DNA of 64,000 nucleotides from JACVRW01 sp963716215 (lineage in GTDB: Bacteria; Actinomycetota; Thermoleophilia; Solirubrobacterales; Thermoleophilaceae): contig OY970298.1 of the NCBI GenBank assembly GCA_963716215.1, positions 3,534,001 through 3,598,000 on the forward strand, in the 5' to 3' direction. Shown here in pieces: positions 50,060 to 58,087 of this stretch; position 1 is the stretch's first letter, and each line of letters begins with the position of its first letter. A program made the translations under genes and the position numbers. The notes beneath the pieces were generated by a model. The model did not search any database, was not told the origin of the DNA, and saw only the letters and a list, made by a program, of their open reading frames with translations.

Positions 50060-51384
50060 CGGTAGCTCACCAAGACCAGGTCGGCCCCCATGTCCAGGGG
50101 CAGGCGCCGGATCTCCGAGTGCCGCGCCACCGGCTCGCCAGAGACGCTTGGGCGCCACACCGAGAGATCGCGCGCGCCGTCGCCCTCGAAGGTCAGCTCG
50201 ATCCGCTCGACTCCGGGATCGAGCGGCTGGCGCGTGCTCTGGTCCCAGACCGACACCGGGCGCCAGAGCGCCAGCACGCGCGAGCCGTCGCGCCGGTGCA
50301 GCACGAGTCGCTGGACCGCGTCCGGGTCGTCGGGGTGGATGTTCCAGGGCGCCGGGTCGGACGACGGCGCGCCCGGCGACGAGCGCAGCGCCCCGACCAT
50401 GGTCTGGATTGCGTGGAACGCCGGCTTCGGGGAGAGGTCGTAGCGCAGCAGCCCGAAGTGCTGCTCGGAGTCGGCGAGCGTGGGATCGGGCTTCTCGTCG
50501 ACCAGCTCGTAGATGAACGTGCGGCGCACGCCCGCCCCGAACGCGTCGACGAACAGGCGCGGCATGTAGACCGCCGCGGCCTCCTCGGACGCGGGCGGCT
50601 GCTGCTCGTTACCCGTTGCGTTCATCCCGTTGTGGTAGCCGGCCTCGGTGAACACCACCGCGCGGCCGGCCGGCCGCCGCCTCAGCTCCTCGAGCTCGCG
50701 CAGCGCGGTCCCGATCGCCGGCTCGGGCGGGCCGCCACCCGAGTAGGGATGGAGGTTCGACAGGCCTGGGACCCGGCCCTGCACCTGGGCGCGACTGGCC
50801 GGGAACACCAGGCTGGGACCGAGCAGCGGCGTGCCCGGGGCCAGGCGTCGCACCCGCTCCTGGAGCATGGGCATGTACGCGAACAGCTTGTCCGCCCAGC
50901 CCGGGTCGCCGCTGTTGTCGGGCTCGTTGGGCCCCTCGAAGGCGTCGATCGTCTCGCCCAGCACCTCGCGCGAGTCCTCGATCAGCGGCGCGGGATCGCT
51001 CGTGGGGTCGTGCGGGAGCAGCGTCGCGCCGATGCCCTGCTCCGCCGCCGCCCGCAGGCCGGCCGCCAGCGGCGAGTCGACCGGGGATGGCATCGCGTCG
51101 CGCACGTGGCGGATGCCCAGCTCGCGCAGCTTCGCGACCAGCTCAGCCTGCCGGGCGTAGGCCGTGTCGGTGTAGGTGAAGTGCACGTTTACGCCCATCG
51201 AGTCCAACAGCGCCTCAGCCGAAAGTTCCTCGGATCGCAGCGGCGGCGGATCTGGGTCCCTCGTGAGCAGGACGACCGCGAGCGTCACGGCAGCGGTCAA
51301 GGCCGCTGCCGAAGCCAATGCGAGGGTGGTCCGGCGAGACACGGCGCCATCATCCTGGGTGACCTCGCCGGATGCCGCAGTCAC
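50056..51384 (-). CDS. Secreted or membrane-anchored glycoside-hydrolase-like protein (paralogue 1)
   Basis: The protein of up to 442 residues has a hydrophobic N-terminal segment (LALASAAALTAAVTLAVVLL) as signal anchor, then a TIM-barrel-like glycosidase: MGVNVHFTYTDTAYA, GIRHVRDAMPS, AFEGPNEPD (Glu about 154, acid/base position of clan GH-A), NLHPYSGGGPP and VVFTEAGYHNG (Glu about 247, nucleophile position). A beta domain follows (VLHRRDGSRVLALWRPVSVW). Relatives at 51444 and 54112 share every block. The exact family (GH5/GH39-like) is uncertain. The GTG at 51384 is the longest start; a GTG at 51342 also keeps the signal segment. It is coupled to the flippase downstream and divergent from paralogue 2. 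Confidence 0.78.
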   Translation of the reverse strand: MTAASGEVTQDDGAVSRRTTLALASAAALTAAVTLAVVLLTRDPDPPPLRSEELSAEALLDSMGVNVHFTYTDTAYARQAELVAKLRELGIRHVRDAMPSPVDSPLAAGLRAAAEQGIGATLLPHDPTSDPAPLIEDSREVLGETIDAFEGPNEPDNSGDPGWADKLFAYMPMLQERVRRLAPGTPLLGPSLVFPASRAQVQGRVPGLSNLHPYSGGGPPEPAIGTALRELEELRRRPAGRAVVFTEAGYHNGMNATGNEQQPPASEEAAAVYMPRLFVDAFGAGVRRTFIYELVDEKPDPTLADSEQHFGLLRYDLSPKPAFHAIQTMVGALRSSPGAPSSDPAPWNIHPDDPDAVQRLVLHRRDGSRVLALWRPVSVWDQSTRQPLDPGVERIELTFEGDGARDLSVWRPSVSGEPVARHSEIRRLPLDMGADLVLVSYR

Positions 51385-51443
51385 AGCGGCTTAGACGGAT
51401 GTTCGAGGTTCCGCGGACCCGGAGAGGGCAACACTTGGCCCCC

Positions 51444-52940
51444 GTGTTCATCCGCCGTCTCATCGTCATGTGCACCGCCACGCTCGCGCTCGCTTCCGCG
51501 GCCCAACCGGCGCAGGCCGCCGAGCCGTTCGTGCCTGCCCAGTCGGCGCGCGACTTCGGCGACTCGATCGGCGTGAACACGCACATCGGCTGGTACGACA
51601 CCCCCGGCTACCAGAACTTCGACCCGATCAAGGCGAGGCTGCGCGAACTTGGGGTCCGCTACGTGCGCGACGGCCTGTGCCCCACCTGCGAGGAATGGAT
51701 CAGCCGCCTGAAGCGACTCGGCGACGCGGGGATCCGGTCGAACATCATCGCCACGGACCTGACGGCCGGCGCCGCGCGAATCCACGAGAACCTCAACGTG
51801 ATCCGCACCCGGCTGCGCGGCGCGGTCGTGTCGGTGGAGGCACCCAACGAGCCCGACATCACGGGCGACCCGCAATGGATCGCCAAGACACGCTCGCTCC
51901 AGCAGGAGCTGTGGAACGGCGTGAAGGGAAACCCGGCGTCGTCGCACCTGCACGTGCTCGGCCCGGCGCTGGTCAACCCGACGTCGTGGGCTCAGGTCGG
52001 GAGCCTGGGCCCGTACCTCGACCGCGGCAACATGCACCCCTACCCGGGCGGCGGGTCGCCGCTGCACAACCTTGGCGATCTCATCCCGCTGACCCGCGTG
52101 ACCGCGCCGGGCAGGCCGATCGTCGCGACCGAAGCGGGCTACCACGCCGACCTGGCGACCACGAGCGGGCACTACCCCACCTCCGAGCGGGCGAGCGGTA
52201 TCTACATGCCGCGGCTGGCGCTCGAGGGCTTCATCCGGGGCCTCGAGCGCACCTACATCTACCAGCTGATCGATCCGTGGCCGGACCAGGCCGGGATGGA
52301 GGGCTCGTTCGGGCTGCTGCGCACGAACCTCACGCCCAAGCCCGCCTTCCTCAGCCTGCGCAACCTCCTGCGCGCGGTCAACGGCGACTCGGCGCCGGTC
52401 GCCGCCCCTGGGGGGCTGCGCCTCAGCCTGAAGGGCGCGCCGCTGGACATCCGCCAGCTGCTGCTGCGCTCCGCGGACGGCAGCTACGCCCTCGTGTTGT
52501 GGCGGACCGTGAACGTGTGGGACCGCGTGGCCGAGGTCGATCAGTCCCCGGCCGCCGACCAGCTCACCGTGGACCTCGGCCAGCCGATCGCCCTTGCGCA
52601 GCGCTTCGACCCGGTCGCCTCGAGCGAGGAGGCCCAGCGCTGGGTCAACCCGGCGCGGATCCCCGTGGCGGTGGGCGGCAGCCCGGTCGTGGTGCGGCTG
52701 TCGCCTCCGGGGGCACCGGCGGCCCGCAGGGGGCTGCGCGCCGGCGGGGCGCGAGCCAACTGCACCGCCTCGCTCGGCCGCGCGGCGTCGTCCCGCAAGA
52801 GCCGGCGCAAGGCGCGGGCCAAGTGCTGCCGCGCGGCACACAGCGCCAAGCGCAAGCGCTCGGCGAAGCGGCGCAAGCACGGGCGGCGTGCCGCCGCGTG
52901 GACGCTCGCCGCGACCTGCGCCAAGCCGCGGCAGCGCTAG
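51444..52940 (+). CDS. Secreted glycoside-hydrolase-like protein with basic C-terminal tail (paralogue 2)
   Basis: The 498-residue protein starts with a signal peptide (FIRRLIVMCTATLALASAA, cleavage near AQAA). The glycosidase part has IGVNTHIGWYDTPGYQ, GVRYVRDGLCPTCEEW, SVEAPNEPDITG (Glu about 136), NMHPYPGGGSPL and VATEAGYHAD (Glu about 230), then RSADGSYALVLWRTVNVWDR. The last 60 residues are very rich in Arg/Lys with three cysteines, which could hold the enzyme to anionic wall polymer. I prefer the GTG at 51444 because the signal peptide begins there; an ATG at 51402 is possible. It is divergent from paralogue 1. The stop shares a CTAG with the convergent GT4 gene. Confidence 0.8.
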   Translation: MFIRRLIVMCTATLALASAAQPAQAAEPFVPAQSARDFGDSIGVNTHIGWYDTPGYQNFDPIKARLRELGVRYVRDGLCPTCEEWISRLKRLGDAGIRSNIIATDLTAGAARIHENLNVIRTRLRGAVVSVEAPNEPDITGDPQWIAKTRSLQQELWNGVKGNPASSHLHVLGPALVNPTSWAQVGSLGPYLDRGNMHPYPGGGSPLHNLGDLIPLTRVTAPGRPIVATEAGYHADLATTSGHYPTSERASGIYMPRLALEGFIRGLERTYIYQLIDPWPDQAGMEGSFGLLRTNLTPKPAFLSLRNLLRAVNGDSAPVAAPGGLRLSLKGAPLDIRQLLLRSADGSYALVLWRTVNVWDRVAEVDQSPAADQLTVDLGQPIALAQRFDPVASSEEAQRWVNPARIPVAVGGSPVVVRLSPPGAPAARRGLRAGGARANCTASLGRAASSRKSRRKARAKCCRAAHSAKRKRSAKRRKHGRRAAAWTLAATCAKPRQR

Positions 52941-54010
52941 CAGGTAGCCGCGACGATCTCCCGCAGCCGCTCCTGGAAGCGCGCCCGTGAGAAGCGCTGC
53001 GCCTGGGCGCGGATGTCGTAGGGGTCGAAGCGGGTCAGGTCCTCGCGCAGCGCCCGCGCCAGGGCCGCCGGGTCGCCATCCGGAACGAGCAGCCCGGTCC
53101 GACCCGCCAGCACCGTCTCGCGTGCCCCGCCGGCGTCAACCGCCACCACCGGCCGCCCGGCGGCCTGGGCCTCGACCGACGCGATGCCGAACTCCTCCAC
53201 GTTGGGCACCACCAGGGCCGCCGCCTCGGCGTAGAGCGTCGCGAGCCGGTCGTCCCCGACCCTGCCCATGAACTCCGCGTCGCGGCCGTAGCGCTCGCGC
53301 AGCCGCCCCAACTCGGGCCCGTCGCCCACCACCTTGATGCGCCGGCCCGCCGCCACCGCGGCCTCGATGGCCACGTCGGGGCGCTTGTGGCGCACGAGCT
53401 CGCCCACGAACAGCACGTGCTCGCCTGGCTCGCCGAGCGTGAAGCGCTCGACGTCCACGGGCGGATGCACGATGTCCGCGTCGCGCCCCCAGAAGCGCCG
53501 GATCCGCTCCCGCGTGATCGCGCCGTTGGCCACGTAGCGGTCGACCTTCCGCGCCGCAGCCCGGTCGAAGTTGCGGTGGCGGCGCAGGGCCAGCGACAGT
53601 GCCGGGCGCAGCGGCTCGGGCACCTCCGAGAGGGCCCGGGCTCGCTCGTGCCAGGCGTACCGGAAGGGCGAGTGGCAGTAGCACACGTGCCGCGCTCCAG
53701 CCGGCGGGCGCACGCCGTGGGCGAACGCGCTGCTGCTGGACACCACGCAGTCGAAGCCGTCCAGGTCGAGGTGCCGCGTGGCGGTGGGGTAGACCGGCAG
53801 CAGCGCCCGGAAGTTCCCCTGCCGCAGGCCGAGCCGCTGCAGCGGCGAGGTGCTGACCGAGCGCCCCGCGAAGCGGCCCTCGGTGCCGGCCTCGTCGTAG
53901 AGCAGCGTGACGATCGGTGCATCGCCCCATGCGTCGGCCATGGCCGCGAAGGTGCGTTCCGCGCCGCGGAGAACGAGCAGGTAGTCATGGACGAGGGCCA
54001 GGCGAGACAT
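52937..54010 (-). CDS. GT4 glycosyltransferase, WbaZ-like (second copy)
   Basis: The 357-residue enzyme reads LALVHDYLLVLRGAERTFAA, CYCHSPFRYAWHERARAL, YVANGAITRERIRRFWGRD, VLFVGELVRHKRPDVAIEA and the E-x7-E block NVEEFGIASVEAQAAGRPVV. It is the same WbaZ-like type as the enzyme at 39136-40317. I place the start at the ATG at 54010, directly before the first conserved strand; a GTG at 54025 adds five residues and touches a TATGCT box. It sits between two secreted glycosidase-like genes, convergent with one and divergent from the other, so it probably builds the glycan they process. Confidence 0.88.
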   Translation of the reverse strand: MSRLALVHDYLLVLRGAERTFAAMADAWGDAPIVTLLYDEAGTEGRFAGRSVSTSPLQRLGLRQGNFRALLPVYPTATRHLDLDGFDCVVSSSSAFAHGVRPPAGARHVCYCHSPFRYAWHERARALSEVPEPLRPALSLALRRHRNFDRAAARKVDRYVANGAITRERIRRFWGRDADIVHPPVDVERFTLGEPGEHVLFVGELVRHKRPDVAIEAAVAAGRRIKVVGDGPELGRLRERYGRDAEFMGRVGDDRLATLYAEAAALVVPNVEEFGIASVEAQAAGRPVVAVDAGGARETVLAGRTGLLVPDGDPAALARALREDLTRFDPYDIRAQAQRFSRARFQERLREIVAATC

Positions 54011-54111
54011 GCGCGGAGCGGCCACAGCATAGGTGGCGAATTGCCGAACATTCGTCCGTCCGGGCGCTGTTGGGGCGAAAGGTCGGGCGCGGTCTGCCGA
54101 TCTTCATAACC

Positions 54112-55400
54112 ATGCGTGCCGCCCTCGCCCGGGCGCTCGCCGCAGGGGCCTGCTTGCTGGCGGCCGCACCCGCGGCGACCGCCCACGCCGATTCCCCCCG
54201 AAGCGCCGTCGCCTTCCGCGACTCGGTCGGCGTCGCAACGCACGTGGGCTACACCGACACCGCCTACGCGAACTGGCCGCGCCTGGTGGCGCGGCTCGAC
54301 GAGCTCGGCGTCCGGCATCTGCGCGACGGCGCCTACGGGGACCCCTCCCCCGGGCACGCGACTACAACGCCTACATCTACAAGGCGGTGGACCTGGCGGC
54401 ATCCCGCGGGATGCGGTTCACCTTCCTGATGGGCGGCTCTCGCTCCGAGACCGGCACGCTCGACCAGCTGCTCGAGGTCGTGAGCGGCCGCCTGCGCCAC
54501 GCGACCGAGGCGCTCGAGGCCCCCAACGAGTTCGACAAGTACGTCGGCGGGCGCGCCTGGGCCAAGCGGCTGGCCTCCTACTCCCGCGAGCTGTACCGCA
54601 AGGCCAAGGCGCACCGATCCCTGCGCGGCCTGCCGATCATCGCGCCCTCGCTCGCCGACGCCGGCTCCGAGCGCGCCCTGGGCGACCAGCACAAGTGGCT
54701 GGACCTGGGCAACGTCCACCCCTACACCGGCGGCCGCTCTCCCGATCCGTCGCACCTGCGCACGGAGCTGGCCGACGCGAGCATGGTGTCCGGCTCCAAG
54801 CCGGTCTGGGCGACCGAGGCCGGGTTCCACAACGCGCTGCGCGACCGCACAGGCGGGCAGCCGCCGGTCTCCGAGCACGCCGCGGCCGTGTACCTGGTGC
54901 GCACGTTCCTCGAGCACTTCAGGAGCGGCATCGACCGCACCTACGCGTACGAGCTGATCGACGAGAAGCCGGACCGGCTGGGCCGCGACCCGGAGCAGCA
55001 TTTCGGCCTGCTGCGCAACGACTACACGCGCAAGCCCGCCTTCATCGCGCTGCGCAACCTCATGACCCTGGTCGGTCGCGGGGAGCGGCAGCCGGGCCTG
55101 CGCCCGCTGGCGCTGAAGGTCTCCGGCCGCGACGGCGACGTGCGGCGGCTCGTCCTCCAGAAGGCCGACGGCTCGTATCTGGTGGCGCTGTGGCGCACGG
55201 CCAGCGTGTGGGACACCAAGCGGCGGCGCCCGGTCGGCGTGTCGACGCGGGCTGTGTCGGTGAGGATCCCCGGCGCGCGGCGCATCGAGCTGGCGGACCC
55301 GGTGGCCTCGGCCGCCACGCGCCGCCTGCGCAAGCACCGCGGCGCCGTGCGAGTGCCGCTGGCGGGCCGCCCGCTGGTGCTGCACGTGACGCGCCGCTAG
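54112..55400 (+). pseudogene. Secreted glycoside-hydrolase-like protein (paralogue 3), frameshifted near the 5' end
   Basis: The ATG at 54112 opens a signal peptide (ARALAAGACLLAAAPAATAH) and the family start VGVATHVGYTDTAYANW and VRHLRDGAYGDPSPG. Homology then moves to another frame (DYNAYIYKAVDLAASRGM onward: EAPNEFDKY, NVHPYTGGRSPD, VWATEAGFHN, HFGLLRNDYTRKPAF). Adding one G to the CCCCCGGG run at 54346-54353 restores a single frame of about 429 codons. The rest is intact, including both catalytic-position glutamates, so this is either a very recent break in a homopolymer, a phase-variable switch, or an assembly error. The stop shares a CTAG with the convergent reductase. Confidence 0.75.
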
Positions 55401-56299
55401 GCGACCAGCGCGTCGAAGCGGTCGAGCAGGTCAGTACGAGAACCGCGGCTCGCTTGGCCAGCGCCGCGTTCGCGCGGATCCGCGCGGCGTCGGTCGAGGA
55501 GAACAGCACCACACCATGCTCGTTCGCCCGCAGAGCGCTCTGCAGCAACAGCCCCGCCAGCACCTCGGGATCGGCGCAGTCCACCCCGAGCTCGGCCGAC
55601 AGGCGGTGGCTGCGCTCACCCAGCGCCGCCAGCCGCGGCGCCACGGCCGAGTGCGTGAAGATCGGCACGCCGGGCGGCACGCCTAGCTGCGCGAGCGGCG
55701 CGTCGCCCGCGGCATGGCGGACCTGCACGACCTGGGCGAACTCCGGCCGCTCGCGCAGGATCGCGGCGGTGGAGTCGCGGTCCGTGGCCACGCCGAAGCG
55801 GCCCACCTTGCCTTCGGTCACCGACTGCTCGAGGAACTCCAGCAGGCCTTCGGTGCGCAGGTCCTCCGGCCGGCACTCGTGCAGCAGCAGGTAGTCCACC
55901 GCGTCCACCCTCAGCTCGCGCAGGCTCGTCTCCAGGCTCGTGCGCGCCTCCGCCGGGGCCGAAGGAGCCGGTCTGAGCCAGCGACTCCGCGCGTCGGCGC
56001 AGCAGCGGCCTCACGGCCGGCACGCGCCGGGCGACCACCCGCGCGGTGGCCTTCGCCATGTCGAGGCCGCGCGAGCGGCGCGGCGGCTGGATGCCGAGCT
56101 TGGTCGTGACCGTCACGCCCTCGCGCCGGCGCGACAGGAACTCGCCCAGCGCGGACTCGGCCTCGCCGTAGCCGTAGGCGCGGGCTGTGTCGAAATGGGT
56201 GATCCCGGATTCGTGAGCCACCTCGAGCAGGCGCACGGACTCGCGCCGCCCGAGGCGGGCCATCAGCGCGGCGGTGCCGAAGCCCAGACGGGAAGGCAT
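55397..56299 (-). pseudogene. Aldo/keto-reductase-like protein with two single-base frameshifts
   Basis: From the ATG at 56299 the frame reads SRLGFGTAALMARLGRRESV, THFDTARAYGYGEAESALGE and VTTKLGIQPPRRSRG, a normal AKR start with the catalytic Asp/Tyr region. Near 55950-55962 the homology shifts frame (ARTSLETSLRELRVDAVDYL, LLLHECRPEDLR, GKVGRFGVATDRD). Near 55430-55440 a second shift is needed to reach DLLDRFDALVA and the TAG at 55397-55399. One extra and one missing base restore about 300 codons. AKR proteins reduce keto sugars or aldehydes with NADPH. It is divergent from the GMC oxidoreductase, with which it may have worked on a sugar or lipid alcohol. Confidence 0.7.
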
Positions 56300-56325
56300 C
56301 CGGTCATTCTGCCGCTCGGCGATCG

Positions 56326-56367
56326 TTTGCAGCCTTTTCCGTGCCATAGGCCGGACGAAGCTGCAAA
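56326..56367. promoter_or_regulatory. Inverted repeat in divergent promoter, candidate operator
   Basis: TTTGCAGC (56326-56333) and GCTGCAAA (56360-56367) are perfect complements, 34 bases centre to centre, in the 80-base gap between the aldo/keto reductase and GMC oxidoreductase genes. The layout suits a dimeric or looping repressor controlling both; no regulator gene is in the window. Confidence 0.4.
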
Positions 56368-56379
56368 TGACAACCCCGG

Positions 56380-58002
56380 ATGACATCCAGTTACGATGCC
56401 CCGCTTGCGGGACTCGCCGTCATGATCGACGACCTCCGGCGGCTCGAGGACGGGGCGGAGTTGGAGGCGGACCTGTGCGTGGTGGGCGCCGGCGCCGCGG
56501 GCATCGCGCTGGCACGGGAGCTGCTCGGCACCGGCCTGCGCGTGCTGCTGGTGGAGAGCGGCGGGCGCCGCCACAGCCGGCTGGGCGACAGCCTCAACGA
56601 GGGCGAGGCCACCGGCCTGGACCCCGCGTCGCTGACCGAGGGTCGCGAGCGGGTGCTGGGCGGCACCACGGCCCTGTGGGCCGGACAGTGCCTCCCGCCC
56701 GAGCCGAGCACGTTCGCGCGGCGGGACTGGGTGCCGGACAGCGGATGGCCGCTCGGAGCCGACCAGCTGGAGCCGTTCCTGCGCCGCGCCGAGACGCTCT
56801 TCGGGATCGAGGGAGAGCACTACGACGAACGGATCTGGGACGGCTTTCGGGTCGAGCGGCCCCCGATCGACGCCGAACGCCTACTGCACCGCTTCACCGT
56901 CTGGTGCCCGGAGCCGCATCTCGGCCGCCTCTACGGGCGTGCGCTGGCCGCTTCGGAGAACGTGCGGGTGCTGCTGCACGCCACCACGACCGCGATCTCC
57001 GTCAGCCCGGCTGGCGACCGCTTCGAGTCGCTGCGCGTGACGGCACCCGGGGGCGGCTCCGCGCTGGTGCGGGCCCGGGCGTGCGTGCTGTGCTGCGGCG
57101 CCGTCGAGAACGCCCGGCTGCTGCTGGCCTCCGCCGACGTGCACGCGGCGGGGCTCGGCAATGGCAACGACCTCGTCGGCCGCTTCTTCGGCGATCACCC
57201 CAACGGCCACTGCGCGGTGATCGAGAGCGCGGACGTCGCGCGCCTGCAGGAGCTGTACGCCCTGCTCTACCGCGGGCGCATCCGGTACCTGCCTCGGTTC
57301 GTGCTGGCTCCCGAGGTCGAGCGGGCGCGGCAGGTGCTCACCTGTGCGGCCCACCCGGTCTTCCACTTCGGCGAGGACTCCGGCATCGAGGCCGCCCGGC
57401 GCGTCTACCGCGCCGCCAGGGCCCGCCGGCGTCCTCAGCACCTCGCGCGCGACCTGGGCCGCATGGCACGCAACGCGCCGCGCCTCGCCGGCGTGGCCTA
57501 CCGGCGCATGGCGCACGGGCGGGCCACCCGCGCCGTGCCCCAGCGGGTCACGCTCCAGGTCCACACGGAGCAGGCCCCGAACCGCGACAGCCGCGTGACC
57601 CTCTCGCGGCGCCGCGACCGCCACGGCCAGCCGCTCCCGCGGGTGGACTGGCGCCTGACCGAGCTGGACCGCCGGACGGCCGAGGTCATGGTGGACACCG
57701 TGGCCGACCAGCTGCGGCGGGCGGGGCTCGGCGAGGTGCGTGCCGAGCCCTGGCTGGGCACAGCCGGCTGGACCGCGCAGATGACCGACTCCTTCCACCA
57801 GATGGGCACCACCCGGCTGGGGACCGATCCGAAGAGCAGCGTCGTGGATGCCGACGGGCAGGTGCACGGCGTGGCCGGGCTGTTCGTGGCGGGCGCCTCG
57901 GTGTTCCCGGCGGCGGGGTTCGCGAACCCGACGCTGCTGATCGGCGCGCTCGCGATCAGGCTGGGCGACCATCTGAAGGGCCTGCTCGCCGCACGGGCGT
58001 AG
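56380..58002 (+). CDS. GMC-family FAD-dependent oxidoreductase
   Basis: The 540-residue protein has the FAD-binding ADLCVVGAGAAGIALARELL (about 30-49) and VLLVESGGRRH, a GGTTALWAGQCLPPEP region near the flavin, CCGAVENARLLLAS, and the GMC C-terminal signature with the active-site histidine: FHQMGTTRLGTDPKSSVVD then VAGASVFPAAGFANPTLLIG. Such enzymes oxidise sugar or alcohol groups; bacterial relatives occur in polysaccharide clusters. The ATG at 56380 lies downstream of an inverted repeat shared with the divergent reductase gene. The tandem GT4 genes follow on the same strand, first after 85 bases, so one operon is possible. Confidence 0.88.
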   Translation: MTSSYDAPLAGLAVMIDDLRRLEDGAELEADLCVVGAGAAGIALARELLGTGLRVLLVESGGRRHSRLGDSLNEGEATGLDPASLTEGRERVLGGTTALWAGQCLPPEPSTFARRDWVPDSGWPLGADQLEPFLRRAETLFGIEGEHYDERIWDGFRVERPPIDAERLLHRFTVWCPEPHLGRLYGRALAASENVRVLLHATTTAISVSPAGDRFESLRVTAPGGGSALVRARACVLCCGAVENARLLLASADVHAAGLGNGNDLVGRFFGDHPNGHCAVIESADVARLQELYALLYRGRIRYLPRFVLAPEVERARQVLTCAAHPVFHFGEDSGIEAARRVYRAARARRRPQHLARDLGRMARNAPRLAGVAYRRMAHGRATRAVPQRVTLQVHTEQAPNRDSRVTLSRRRDRHGQPLPRVDWRLTELDRRTAEVMVDTVADQLRRAGLGEVRAEPWLGTAGWTAQMTDSFHQMGTTRLGTDPKSSVVDADGQVHGVAGLFVAGASVFPAAGFANPTLLIGALAIRLGDHLKGLLAARA

Positions 58003-58087
58003 CCGGCGCGTTTGCCACGGGCACGCCCGGGGCAGTCTGGAGACCCGGGCGAAGGATCGCCCCGCTGCATCCCGAAGGACTTCGCAA

